Source: Bog-756 sp963734395
Lineage (GTDB): Bacteria > Actinomycetota > Acidimicrobiia > Acidimicrobiales > RAAP-2
Reading direction: 5' to 3'
NCBI GenBank assembly: GCA_963734395.1
Contig: CAVTGY010000002.1
Location: 992,001 to 1,056,000, forward strand
DNA: 64,000 nucleotides
Both the position numbers and the translations under genes were made by a program. Below are positions 37,731 through 48,043 of this stretch, one piece after another. Numbering within the stretch: the stretch's first letter is position 1; every line of letters starts with the position of its first letter. The notes beneath the pieces are model-generated. The model saw only the letters and a list, made by a program, of their open reading frames with translations, did not search any database and had not been told where the DNA came from.

Positions 37731-38595
37731 TATGCGCGCATTCGATCCCGAGGTGGTGAATGCCCTGTGGAGTGCCATAGAGCCCCTGATCCCGGTCCGA
37801 TCGGATCATCACCCGCTCGGCTGTCACCGTCCGAGAAAGTCAGACCGAGATTGTTTCGAGGTGATGCTGGTTCGCCTGGTCACCGGCTGTTCCTGGGTGG
37901 ACGCCGAACGCTTGACCAAAGGAGTCGTGTCCGATACCACGGCCGTCAACGGCGGGACGAATGGATTGCCGCGGGGGTCTTTGACGCCATTGCCGAAGAA
38001 GCCGTCTCGGGCTACGACAAGATCATCGGGCTCGATCTTGCCGAGGTCGCCGTCGACGGCTCCATCCACAAGAGCCCCAGCTGGTGGGCAGGGAACCGGG
38101 AAGTCCTATTTCGATCGGGGCAAGCTCGGTTGGAAGTGGTCGATCGCCACTGACACCCAGGGAATCCCGCTCGGATGGACCATCGCCGGCGCAAACCGGC
38201 ATGACTACCTCTTGCTTGAGGCCACCCTCGACGAGGTCGAAGGGCGGGGACTGCTGGGGGACATCGAGACCATGTGGCTTGACCGAGGCTATGGCTTTGA
38301 CTCGGTCCGGACCCATCTGGAGGGCCGGGGCATGGACGACCTGATGATCGCCCCACGGGCCAGAAAGTACGTCAAGCACCGAAAGAAACGCGCACCGGCG
38401 CCGAGGGGCGGACATCGCTGGGCAGTCGAGCGCACCAACTCGTGGCTGTCGAACTACGGACAGCTACGTCGCAACACCGATCGGAAACCTCACCATCGTC
38501 TGGCCCAGCTCGCGTTGGCCATTGCCCTGCTCATCACGGCCAAGCTCATTGACTGGCGCAACCGCTGGGCCCCGATTCCGGCCCCTATCCGCTAA
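37731..38595 (+). mobile_element. IS5-family insertion sequence (ends not defined)
   Basis: Only the transposase region can be bounded. After the stop codon the sequence reads GGCTCAATTGAAAGTGCC, which might begin the right end. No matching inverted repeat or target duplication was found by eye upstream, so the ends remain open. The IS sits between the DinB-type gene and a GNAT gene. Confidence 0.65.
37731..38595 (+). CDS. IS5-family transposase (two compensating frameshifts)
   Basis: About 288 residues beginning MRAFDPEVVNALWSAIEPLI. Three pieces join: an N-terminal helix-turn-helix part (FEVMLVRLVTGCSWVDAERL); a middle piece in another frame, RRDEWIAAGVFDAIAEEAVS then IIGLDLAEVAVDGSIHKSPS, with the first catalytic Asp in VDGS; and a C-terminal piece, RGKLGWKWSIATDTQGIPLG, MWLDRGYGFDSVRTHLEGRG (second Asp) and RWAVERTNSWLSNYGQLRRN (catalytic Glu). 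This is the DDE set of IS5/DUF4096-type transposases. The frame returns near 38088, where one extra T in CAGCTGGTGGG would explain the change. Some IS5 relatives use programmed frameshifting, but two compensating shifts argue for indels. Confidence 0.82.
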
Positions 38596-38691
38596 GGCTC
38601 AATTGAAAGTGCCAAGGCTGGGCTGCCACAGGCCCGGGTGGAGCCACCATTGTCAGGGTGCCCGGTGGGTGTCATAATGCCCCTGTGGCCC

Positions 38692-39183
38692 CTATGTCCC
38701 ACCTTCGGTGGGGACATCGGCGGCCAGCACTTCCAGCCGATCGCCGGACAGCCGGTAGCCGATCCACTCGTCCATGGGTTCCGCGCCCAGCGACCGATAG
38801 AAACGCAGGGCGGGCTCGTTCCATCTGAGCACCGACCAGTCGATGCGCCCGTAGCCGGACTGGTGGGCGATGGCGGCGAGCCGGCTGACCAGGGCCCGAC
38901 CGATCCCACGGGCCCGATCGCCGGGCCGCACGTAGAGATCCTCGAGCGCGATGCCGGTGCGTCCTGTCCAGGTAGAGAAGTTGAGGAACCAGATGGCCAT
39001 GCCGATGATGGCGCCGTCCTCCTCGGCCACATGGGCGAAGACGGTGGGTGACTGGCAGAACAGGGCGGTGCGCAGCTGATCCGCTGTCGATCTTCGCCGA
39101 GTCGGGCGATCGCTCGTACTCGGCCAGGTCGTGGATGAGCTGGACCAGGCGTCGACGTCGTCCTCAACGGCGGCCCGGATCAT
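38692..39183 (-). CDS. GNAT acetyltransferase, SSAT-like
   Basis: A 163-residue N-acetyltransferase similar to spermidine/spermine or thialysine acetyltransferases. The acetyl-CoA-binding motif A is YVRPGDRARGIGRALVSRLA; motif B region is IDWSVLRWNEPALRFYRSLG followed by AEPMDEWIGYRLSG; NFSTWTGRTGIALEDLYVRP is the hallmark of this subgroup. The segment after MIRAAVEDDVDA is scrambled by two compensating shifts between about 39145 and 39090; the alternative frame gives LVQLIHDLAEYERSPDSAKI, which fits the family. A stem-loop overlaps the stop codon. Confidence 0.82.
   Translation of the reverse strand: MIRAAVEDDVDAWSSSSTTWPSTSDRPTRRRSTADQLRTALFCQSPTVFAHVAEEDGAIIGMAIWFLNFSTWTGRTGIALEDLYVRPGDRARGIGRALVSRLAAIAHQSGYGRIDWSVLRWNEPALRFYRSLGAEPMDEWIGYRLSGDRLEVLAADVPTEGGT
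38694..38717 (-). terminator. Stem-loop at the GNAT stop codon
   Basis: ATGTCCCACC-TTC-GGTGGGGACAT forms a 10-bp stem with a single bulged G and a three-base loop, overlapping the stop codon of the GNAT gene. There is no T-tract. It could end transcription or stabilise the 3' end. Confidence 0.35.
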
Positions 39184-39208
39184 CGCCTCAGGCTATCGAG
39201 CACCGCGT

Positions 39209-40176
39209 TCAGGGGATCAGCAGCACCCGGCCGAACGCCTGCCTGCTCTCGATGTACGCGTGGGCCTCGCCGGCCTGCTCCAGGGCTGAAGTGCCGATCG
39301 ATGACCACCCGCAGCTCGCCCGACGCGATGTCGGCGAGAAGGGCGGCGATCATGGCATGGGCGCGAGGGTTCAAGAAGAGCTCGGCGCCGAGGAAGTACC
39401 CGACCAGGGTCTGATTGTTGGCACGCATGGTGGAGATGTCCAGGTCGGCACCGGGCTCGCGACCGGCATCGCCGAAGGTGATGCATCGACCCCGGTACGC
39501 CAGGCTGTGCAGGCTCTTCTGCAGCGTGGATCCGCCCACCGAGTCCACGATGACATCGGCGCCTCGTCCGTCGGTGAGCCGACGGACCTCGCTGACGAAG
39601 TCGACCGACGAGTAGTTGATGCCATGGTCGAGCCCGAGGTCGACGAGGCGTTCGAGACGGCTGTCGCTCGAGGCGGTGGCCAGCACCTGGGCACCGGCTC
39701 TCTTGGCCAGCTGAATGGCAGCGATGCCCACCCCGCTCGCCCCGGCATGGATGAGTGCGGTCTCGCCGGGCTGGAGGCGTCCGAACTCGAACAGACAGTC
39801 GTCGGCGGTACCGAAGGGGACCGGCACGCACGCCGCCTCCTCGATGGTCAGGCCCTCGGGAACCGCCCAACAGAACGACTCGCCCGCCGCTCGGAGCTCG
39901 GCGTGGGATCCGTCGAGGCCCACGGTGACCACCCGGTCACCCTCGGCGAATCCTCCGACCGCCGGGCCCACCTCCACCACGGTGCCCGCGCATTGGTAGC
40001 CGACGACGTGGGGAGCCCGTGGCGATGTCCCCGCCCATCCGGTTGAGGGTGTCGCCCCCTTCGATGCTCACCGCCTCGACCCGCACCAGTACGTCGGACG
40101 GACCGACGACCGGATCGGGGATCTCCTCATACCGGAACACCTCGGGTCCACCGGTCTGGTAGTACACCGCTGCCTT
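39209..40176 (-). CDS. Zn-less NADPH:quinone oxidoreductase-type MDR protein (two frameshifts)
   Basis: A medium-chain dehydrogenase/reductase of about 320 residues, start GTG 40176 with GGGGGAG upstream (VKAAVYYQTGGPEVFRYEEI). The N-terminal GroES-like part is followed, after a frame change near 40015, by FAEGDRVVTVGLDGSHAELR, the Rossmann motif ALIHAGASGVGIAAIQLAKR, GADVIVDSVGGSTLQKSLHS and a C-terminus in another frame from about 39290 (LEQAGEAHAYIESRQAFGRV). No zinc-ligand cysteines are seen. It uses NADPH to reduce quinones or enones. Upstream of the GNAT gene on the same strand. Confidence 0.83.
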
Positions 40177-40334
40177 CACCGGCTCCCCCGATCTCCTCGA
40201 CTCGTCCACACCATACCGACCGCCGGGAGAGCCGGCCGTGTGCCGAGGTGGTCACCGTCGAGCGAGGATCACCGACGCAACTTCGGCAGGCGCACACCGG
40301 AAGTTAGGCGTTCACCAGGGAGTTTCTGCTGGGG

Positions 40335-42405
40335 TTGGACGGCTGTCTATCCCTCAAGTACGCCCGCAACGTTGCCGATACCCACACGTGGGAGAGTACT
40401 CGATCTGAGGCGCGGATCGGATCGGGAGGCTCCTTTCCTTCCGGGATCACCGCGCCAGAGGACGGCATCGTTCCCCGAGGAGCGGGCGCCGTCGGGGTCG
40501 AAGAGCCTGTCCCCGGTGACGTTGGGCTACGTGGTCGGCCCGCTCTCACTGGGTGTGCTCATCCTGTTCCGTTCGTACGGTCTGGTGGCCGCGCTGCCGA
40601 TCTGGGCCTATCTGACCGCCATTGCCGGCGCCGTCGCGTCGTGGGTGATCGTCGAGCCTTGGCACTCGCTGCCGCCGGGTCGATCAAACGGCACGCGCGG
40701 CTTGCCGTCCGGGTTCTGGCGGTCAGTGTGGTCATCTACATGACCGGATGGGGCCCGGCGCTGGGCATGGCCTACGCGTTCGTCGCCCTGGAGGAGATCG
40801 AGCTGTGGGGATCCCGCCTGTGGCGCCCGGTCTTGTGCTGGACCCTGGTCAACATCATCGTCGGCCAGTACCTCACCGCAGTCGGCCTGGTGCCCTCGTT
40901 CCTCGGTCGCGGTCAGGCTGAGGCCATTGGTGCTCTCGGCGCCTGCGTTCTGGTCGTCGTCGTCCGGATGGCCGGGGCCACCGGCGAGAAGAAGGAGAAG
41001 GCAGAAGCGCTCCTCGCCCATCAGGCGCTCTACGACATGCTCACCGGCCTGCCCAACCGCGCCTACTTCTACGAGCAGGACCGAAGACACGCTGGCAGGG
41101 GTGACCGACGACCAACGCCTCATCGGCGGTGATGTTGTTCGATCTCGACCGGTTCAAAGAGATCAATGACACCATGGGACACAAGTACGGGGATCAAGTG
41201 CTCATCGAGGTTGGTCCCAGGGTGAAGGGCGGTACTCCGGGCCGGGGACACGATCGCTCGCCTGGGGGGAGACGAGTTCTGCGTGCTGTTACCCCACATT
41301 GCCGGTGAGACCGAAGCCGTCAGGGTGGCCGAGCGGATCATCGGCGCGCTCGAGATGCCCTTCGAGGTTGGTGGGACCGCGCTGGGCATCGAGGCCAGCT
41401 GTGGCATCGCCCTGGCCCCTCGCGACGGGACCGACCGCCGACCTCCTGCTCCAGCGGGCCGACGTCGCTATGTACGTGGCCAAGGACTCGCCCGCATCGG
41501 TCGTCGTCTACACCGAGGCGCTCGACGTCAACACGCCGGCTCGCATGGCAATGCTCGGCGACCTGCGCAACGCGGTGACCTTGAACCAGTTCGTCCTCCA
41601 CTATCAGCCGAAGGTGTCGATGAAGTCGAGGCGAGTGCTGGGCGCAGAGGCACTGATCCGCTGGCAGCACCCATCGCACGGTCTCCTCTACCCGGACCGG
41701 TTCATTCCGGAGGCGGAACGGACCGGCTTGATCGAACCGATGACCGTCTGGGTCCTCGATGAAGCGCTCCATCAGTGCCGCCGGTGGATGGATGCGGCCG
41801 GCCCGGACGACCCGACCGGGCTGTCGATCGCGGTCAACCTGTCCACGCACAGCCTTCTGGACGCCTCGCTGGTCGACACGGTGGGGGAGGCCCTCTCCCG
41901 ATGGGACGTTCCACCCGGTTCGCTCGACCTGGAGATCACCGAGACGATCATCATGACCGACCCCAAGCGGGCCCGCCGGGTGCTGACCGAACTTGCCGCC
42001 ATGGGGGTCACCCTGTCCATCGACGACTTCGGGACCGGCTACTCGTCGCTGGCCTACCTGCGGGATCTCCCGGTGCACCAGCTGAAGATCGACAGAACGT
42101 TCATCGAGTACATGGAGAACGACTCCGAAGACGCGGTGATCGTGCGTGCGGTGGTCGACCTGGCCCGCAACCTGGGACTCCAGACGGTTGCCGAGGGCGT
42201 CGAGGACGTCACCACCTGGGCGCGGCTGACCGAGCTGGGATGTGACAGCGCGCAGGGGTACTACGTGGCCCGACCGATGACCGCCGAGCTGTTCTGGGGT
42301 TGGCTGAAGGACCACCGGGGAATCGTCGAACTCCCCGACGCCCGCGAATTCGCGGCAACTGACGCCAGGCATCGGACCGGACTGACGTCGGCCCGTCGGG
42401 GATGA
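40335..42405 (+). CDS. Membrane GGDEF-EAL protein (several frameshifts, start uncertain)
   Basis: Roughly 690 codons. An N-terminal membrane region (LGYVVGPLSLGVLILFRSYG, VLAVSVVIYMTGWGPALGMA, PVLCWTLVNIIVGQYLTAVG) leads to ALYDMLTGLPNRAYFYEQD of the GGDEF domain. Its active site RAGDTIARLGGDEFCVLL, with RxxD I-site, is spread over frame changes near 41110 and 41235. After about 41430 the EAL domain is clean: GAEALIRWQHPSHGLLYPDR, LEITETIIMTDPKRARRVLT, SIDDFGTGYSSLAYLRDLPV and ISITRTF-equivalent KIDRTFIEYMEN. The start is not resolved; it lies between about 40335 and 40500. Confidence 0.78.
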
Positions 42406-42440
42406 CGCCCGGTGGAGCCGCAGCACGTCGACCCGGCCGG

Positions 42441-43834
42441 TCAGGCGTCTGCCGGTATGGCTTGCTGGGTGTCCATCATCTCGGCCATCACCATCCTGAT
42501 GAAGTCGTCGGCTTCGGCGGTCATCCCTCCGGCCACGCCCCCGTAGACGGCCCCTGATTTCGGTGTGTCCCCGCATGGGCCCGGGCGTACGTCCACGCCC
42601 TCGGCCAGGTCGGCGGCGAAGGTCTCGACCAGTCCGGGCTGGGTCTGGGGTCGGGTGACCGCCATGTGCAGAGCGTTGGGGTACTGCTGGCCGTTGAATC
42701 GCCAGTTGCGCTGACGCATGAAATCGTTCACGTGGTAGATGTCGAACTGGTCGGAGGTGAAGCTGAACAGGAACGTCGGATCACCCAGGATTCGCAGTTC
42801 GGGGTGCGATCGGACCGAACTCTGCATGGCCGCTGCGGTCTCGAAGATGTCCTTGGCGTAGCCTGCGGTACCCCTCGCGGCCCAGTTGGATCATGGCCGC
42901 CCAGGTGGCGGCGATCAGCCCACCCGAACGCGACCCCTCCATGCCCGGTGAGCAGTACTTGCCGCCGCTCCAGTCGGTGAGGAAGAAGTACTGGGCGTTG
43001 CGGAGCGCCTTGTCCCGGAAGGTGAGCACCGAGGTGCCCTTGAATGCGTATCCGTACTTGTGGGTGTCTGCCGACATCGAGGTCACTCCGGGGTGGCGGT
43101 AGTCGAAGACGGGAATGTCGTAACCCAGTCTCCTGCCCGAAGGGGAGAATGAATCCCCCCAGGCAGCTGTCCACGTGGAGACCGATTCCGCGGTTCAGGG
43201 CGATGTCGGACAGGGTACCCGATCGGGTCGATGGTCCCGTACCCGTAGTTGCAGGCCGATCCGATGATGCGCCACCGTCTCGGGGTCGATGTTGGCGGCA
43301 ACCCATTGGGTGTCGACCTGGGTGCTGACTGGATCCACCGGTGCCACCTTCAGTTCGATGCCGAAGAGGTGGCAGGCCTTGTCGAACGCCGGATGGGCGG
43401 TCTCCGGCTTGATCACATTGGGCCGGTCGATGCCGCGGCGGGCGGCGTGCTCCCGGTAGGCCAGCATGGCATGGCAGATGCTCCCGGTACCCCCGGTGGC
43501 CACCAGCCCGACGGGCTCACCGTCGGTGACCGCTTCGGCGTGGAGGAGGTCGAGGGTCATGGCGATGATTTCCGCCTCGAACTTTGTGGCGCTGGGACAG
43601 ATGTCCCGCTGGAGCACGTTGACATGGGCGAACAGCCCGAAAGCCTCGTTCATGAAGCCGTAGTGGTCGTGGTCGCCGCAGTACATGGTGCCCGAGCACT
43701 TGCCCGACTCCCAGGCGGCATCCTCTGCTACGGCCATCTCACGGAGCGATGTCGAGAACCTCGGCGCGGGAGGTGCCCCGTTCTGGGAGGGTGCGGTGCA
43801 CGGCGAAGCGGCCCTCGTACGGGAAGCTGCTCAT
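42441..43834 (-). CDS. PLP-dependent decarboxylase/lyase, sphingosine-phosphate-lyase-like (frameshifts)
   Basis: About 463 residues in five frames. Start ATG 43834 (MSSFPYEGRFAVHRTLPERG). Group II PLP features: KCSGTMYCGDHDHYGFMNEA then FGLFAHVNVLQRDICPSATK, VATGGTGSICHAMLAYREHA, GLHVDSCLGGFILPFG (the D that contacts the pyridine N) and the Schiff-base Lys in SMSADTHKYGYAFKGTSVL. The substrate-entry and C-terminal parts continue to IRMVMAEMMDTQQAIPADA. The order resembles sphinganine-1-phosphate lyase and glutamate decarboxylase relatives. Frame changes lie near 43738, 43220, 43135 and 42870. It follows the dehydrogenase gene by 26 bp. Confidence 0.78.
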
Positions 43835-43860
43835 GGTGCTGTCTCCTTGGCTGGTCCGAG

Positions 43861-44864
43861 TCAGGATCCTCTCGGGCGCATGTTGGCTGCACGGTACACG
43901 GCATCGATGACCGTCATGTTTGCCACCGCGTCCTCGGGCGTGGTGGCGGCGGTCTGGCCTCGGAGGACGGCGTTGCAGAACGCGTCCAACTGGTAGGCAT
44001 AGGTGGGCCGACGGGAGGGGATCTCCGTGCGTCGGGAACCGCCGGATCGCACGGTGAGCCAACTGAGGATACTGGGGCCCGATCGGATTGAACACTCGTA
44101 GCTCACCGTCGTCGCCGGTCACCCGGGCGGCCAGGTGGAGCAGCGATGAGGACCACATCGAGCAGTGCACCGAGGCGGTGTGGCCGCTCGGGAAGCGGAG
44201 TTCGGCAGACATGGCCCGGTCGATGTCCGGGTTGAGCAACTTGGCCGTGGCCGAGATCACCGAGGGCTCTTCGCCGCCGAGCATTCGGGCCATGTTGACC
44301 ACATAGCAGCCCATGTCCATCATGGCTCCGCCGGCCAGATCGAACTGGTACCTGATGTCCGACTTGTTGACGATCGGAGCACACAGCCATGTCTCGATGT
44401 GGCGCAGCCGACCGAGCTCGCCGCTGTCGACGATCTCGTGCATGCGACGGGCAAGAGGATGGTAGCGATAGTGGAAGGCTTCGAGCACCACCAGGCCGTC
44501 GGCGGCCGCCGATGGCCGCCGAGGCAGCCACCGCCACCGCCTCTTCGGCGTTGGAGGTGAAGGGCTTCTCGCACAGCACGTGCTTCCCAGCCGCCGAGGG
44601 CGGCCATCACCCAACGCGCATGGAGGCTGTTGGGGAGGGGAATGTAGACAGCGTCGATGTCCGGGTCCTCGACCACCGCCTCATAGCTGTCGGCCACTCG
44701 CGGAATCCGGTGCCGCCGGGCGTAGGCGTCCGCTCGACTCGGGATCACGCGCCCCCACCACCTCGACGGTTGCCTCGGGGTTGGCCCGCCGCCGGTCGGA
44801 TGAGCGCGGCCGGGGCGATGCGTGCCGCCCCCAACACCCCGAATCTCACGTTGACGCCGGTCAT
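43861..44864 (-). CDS. Gfo/Idh/MocA-family oxidoreductase (several frameshifts)
   Basis: An NAD(P)-dependent dehydrogenase of about 333 residues, start ATG 44864 after AAGGAG (MTGVNVRFGVLGAARIAPAA, Rossmann GxxGxAxxA-like). It continues DPDIDAVYIPLPNSLHARWV, HVLCEKPFTSNAEEAVAVAA (the EKP motif with catalytic Lys), VVLEAFHYRYHPLARRMHEI, AGGAMMDMGCYVVNMARMLG (the D-x-G-x-H/Y block) and YAYQLDAFCNAVLRGQTAAT near the end. Frame changes lie near 44740, 44600, 44510 and 44080. Such enzymes oxidise sugars or polyols. Middle gene of the MFS, dehydrogenase, PLP cluster. Confidence 0.8.
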
Positions 44865-44983
44865 GGCGACGACTCCTTGGGTTCGCGCCCGGTGCGCCAT
44901 TCCCCAGGCGCGAGTCTGACCGTTGTCGACCACCGAGTTGTCAAATGGCAGTGGCGAGACGGTGACAATACGACTCGGAGGGC

Positions 44984-46569
44984 CTACGACGCATTCGGCG
45001 CCGCGGTCTGACTGCCCCGCCCCAGCGGCGTGGCCTCCAGGGCGCAGTAGGTGCGGGTGGATGCCCCGTCGGACCCCTTCACGGCCGCGGGGCGAGTCGG
45101 GTTCCTGATGCCGATGGCAGCGGCCAACCCACCCACCACGCACCACGAGCCGGCGATGAGCACCGCCTTCTCGAAGCCGTGGGCCAGGGCCTGGGGATGG
45201 AGGTAGCTCAAACCGGTGATCCCACCCAGGGCCGGCAGGACAGCCACCGCGATGAGGGTGCCGATCCGGGCGACGTCGTTGTTGATGGCGGAGGCCATCC
45301 CGGCGTGGGTCTCGGGCACCGAGTTGAGCGCGGTGGCGGTGAGCGGCGCCACGGTGGTGGCCAGACCAACGGCGATGACCAGTACCGCCGGGAGCACCCC
45401 GGTCAGGTAGGACGACGCCCCCGGGGCGCGTGCAAGAAGCGCCAGGCCGGCACCGACCACCACCGGGCCGGCTCCCATCTGCAGCCTCGGCCCGATCGAG
45501 GCGGCGATCCGCCCGGATCTGGCCGAGAACGACCAGCATGACCAGGGTCAGCGGCAGGAGTGCCACACCCGGACTCGAGCGGTGAGTAGTGGTCGACCAC
45601 CTGCAGGACGACAGGGAGGAGGAAGAGCACGCCGCCGAGACCGGCGTAGACGACGAAGGTCACCGCGTTGGTGACCGCGAACTGGCGGTTGGCGAACAGC
45701 CCGAGCGCCAGCATCGGGTTCGACGCGCGGTGTTCGACCACCACCAGGGCGATGGCGCCGAACACCCCGGCCACCAGGGCTCCGACCACCGCGGTGGACG
45801 ACCACCCACGGGATGGCCCCTCGATCAGGGCGAAGGTGATGGTGCCCAGGGAGGCGGTGGCCAGAGCGGCGCCCAGCACGTCGATACGACCGGTGGCCGA
45901 TGGGTCGTGGGACTCGGGAAGGTGCCGGGCGGACATCATCAGGACGACCGCACCGATGGGAACGTTGATCAAGAAGATCCACCGCCACGACGCGGCCGCA
46001 ATCAGGTAGCCCCCGAGCAGAGGACCCGCAGCAGTTGCCACCCCGCCCAGACCCGACCATGCACCGATCGCCTCGCTCCGGTCGTCCGAAACGAACGACG
46101 CTTCCAGAATGGCCAGGCTTCCCGGCGTGAGCAAGGCCCCCCCGACGCCTTGGAGGATTCGGGTCACGATCAGCTGACTCGACCCGGCGGAGACCGCGCA
46201 GGCGGCGGACGAAACCGCGAACCACCCGACCCCGATCATGAACACCCGTTTCCTGCCGAAGTGATCGCCGAGCGAGCCACCGAGGAGCAGCAACGACGCC
46301 AGGGTGAGGGTGTAACCGGTCACCACCCACTGCAAGGTGCCGAGCGAGGCGTGGAAGTCACGCCCGATGGTCGGGAGGGCGATGCCGATGACCGTGGCAT
46401 CGATGGCCGCCATGCCCGATCCGAGCACCGTGGCGGCAATGACCCACCGTCCAGAATTCGAGCGATAGAGGAGGGAACCGGCCTTGGCCGTGCCAGGGGG
46501 CTGTTCCGGCGACGGGGTCACGCCGAAACAGTTCCACATCTCCGGCGTGCGCACCGGCACCGATACCAT
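44984..46569 (-). CDS. MFS drug/metabolite exporter, DHA2 (EmrB/QacA) type
   Basis: About 525 residues with some 14 membrane helices. N-terminus around NSGRWVIAATVLGSGMAAID followed by ATVIGIALPTIGRDF (the D-x-x-(I/V)-(I/V)-N/G-ALP motif). Motif A is LGGSLGDHFGRKRVFMIGV. Motif C is GGVATAAGPLLGGYL, and SWRWIFLINVPIG is the DHA2 motif. The last third is shifted (near 45570 and 45490) but continues as LLPLTLVMLVVLGQIR and SSYLTGVLPAVLVIAVGLAT. It exports drugs or metabolites using protons. The start may be the ATG at 46569 or 46539. It lies 119 bp upstream of the dehydrogenase. Confidence 0.83.
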
Positions 46570-46647
46570 CGGCGGCGGCCGGTGGGCGCCGAGCGGGTGT
46601 GCTTCGATGTCCTGATCGGGTCCGAACGCCCCGATCCGCCGGTGATG

Positions 46648-47877
46648 CTACGGGCGTCGGCCGTTGGGCATGAGGTTGTCGGTGCCCCACTGGTTGAGGT
46701 CGTTCAACTGCACCTGATTCCCGGTGGCCTCGACGATCCGATTGCCGCCCACATAGATGGCTGTGTGGTACACGGTGGTCCAGTCGCCGAGGTTGGTGCC
46801 CCAAAAGACCAGATCACCTGCTTGCAGCGTGTTCATGGCCACCGGGACGCCGGCGGTGTGGTACTGATCGTCGGCGACCCGGGCGAACTGGACGCCGGCA
46901 CCTTGGCTCCACGAAGCCAGAGCCAGCCCGGAACAGTCGTAGCCCTGGGGCCCGTTGCCTCCGTAGATGTAGGGCTTGCCGAGCTGCTGGAAGGCGAACA
47001 GTACGGCGGCATCACCAGGGGTCGCGGGTGAGAACAACAGTGCGGTCGGCGGTGCCTGCATCGACCCGGCGTCCCCGAACGGTGTGGCGGTGCCGTTCTG
47101 TTGGATGACCCAGTAGCCCTGCCCCGAGGGCGTGGTCACCAGCCGCTGGACCGGGTCCTCGGGGCTGTCGGCGGTGGATCCGTGGAACACGGCGCCACCG
47201 AAGGCGAACACCCCGCCGTCCGACGCGACCAACCAATAGCCGTTTCCGTCCGGCGCCGCATCCATGGAGATGATCGGCTTGACCAACGAGAGGTTGCCGG
47301 TGGAACCATGGAAGACGGCGTCCCCGAAGGAGAAGACGCCGCCGTCTGAGGCAACCAACCAGTAGCCGCCACCGTCCCGGGTTGCCGTCATGCCCACAAT
47401 TGGCTTGTTCAGCGTGATGTTCCCGGTCGAACCGAAGAACCGGGCATCTCCATAGGAGAAGACCCCTCCATCGGATGCGACCATCCAATAGCCCTTCCCG
47501 TCGGGTGTCGCCGCCATCCCTACGATCGGCTTGTTGAGCCGGATGTTGCCGGCCGAACCGAAGAACTGCGCATTCCCGTAGGAGAAGATGCCTCCGTCGG
47601 AGGCGACCATCCAGTAGCCCCGCTGTCCGGCGGTGGGAACCATGCCGACGATGGGCCGGTTGAGCGGCGCGCCACCGGGGGAGCCGTAGGTGGGTACGCC
47701 GAATCCGTAGAGGTCACCGGACGCGGTGGCCAACCAGAAGTTCCCCGGGGTCAGGGAGTTGGTGACCCGAGCGGTGTCACCGCCTGCCGGTGAGGGGGCG
47801 ACCGCCAGCCCGATCATGATGACGGCGGCAAAAATGGCCGCACCGAGTTTCCGCCCGTGTCGCCAACCGATTGCCAT
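46648..47877 (-). CDS. Secreted NlpC/P60 endopeptidase with propeller-like repeats
   Basis: An intact protein of about 409 residues. A signal peptide from ATG 47877 (MAIGWRHGRKLGAAIFAAVI) is followed by about six repeats of roughly 42 residues. Each carries GYW(M/L)VASDGG(V/I)F and a GD(A)xF(F/H)GSTG turn, probably a beta-propeller or similar wall-binding fold. The C-terminal NlpC/P60 domain has the catalytic Cys in GYDCSGLALASWSQGAG and His in TTVYHTAIYVGG. It cleaves peptidoglycan stem peptides outside the cell. GAGGGGCGCGAGG precedes the ATG, and a TGTGAC palindrome lies 19 bp upstream. Confidence 0.88.
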   Translation of the reverse strand: MAIGWRHGRKLGAAIFAAVIMIGLAVAPSPAGGDTARVTNSLTPGNFWLATASGDLYGFGVPTYGSPGGAPLNRPIVGMVPTAGQRGYWMVASDGGIFSYGNAQFFGSAGNIRLNKPIVGMAATPDGKGYWMVASDGGVFSYGDARFFGSTGNITLNKPIVGMTATRDGGGYWLVASDGGVFSFGDAVFHGSTGNLSLVKPIISMDAAPDGNGYWLVASDGGVFAFGGAVFHGSTADSPEDPVQRLVTTPSGQGYWVIQQNGTATPFGDAGSMQAPPTALLFSPATPGDAAVLFAFQQLGKPYIYGGNGPQGYDCSGLALASWSQGAGVQFARVADDQYHTAGVPVAMNTLQAGDLVFWGTNLGDWTTVYHTAIYVGGNRIVEATGNQVQLNDLNQWGTDNLMPNGRRP

Positions 47878-47895
47878 CCTCGCGCCCCTCTGCCA

Positions 47896-47908
47896 TGTGA
47901 CCGTCACA
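47896..47908. promoter_or_regulatory. Palindromic site upstream of the NlpC/P60 gene
   Basis: TGTGAC-C-GTCACA is a perfect 13-bp inverted repeat, 19 bp before the wall-hydrolase start and in the gap to a divergent hydrolase. It has CRP-like half-sites but a shorter spacing than the usual N6. The GTCACA half-site also recalls MtrA boxes of wall-hydrolase genes. Confidence 0.4.
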
Positions 47909-48043
47909 CATCGAGCAAGATTCACCCGTTGGGGGGAATATCGGCGCGAAGGCCACCAAGGTTGAGCCCGAGCAGGAGGCCCGACCGAATCGAGGGTGGC
48001 AGAGCGGCAGGCGGAGGGTATCGAGCGGGGGTACGGTGCGACG

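Noticed and set aside
37731..38595. Programmed frameshifting as the explanation for the transposase frames
   Set aside because: Programmed shifting in IS5 relatives is one event between two frames; here there are two that cancel, in a window full of similar indels.
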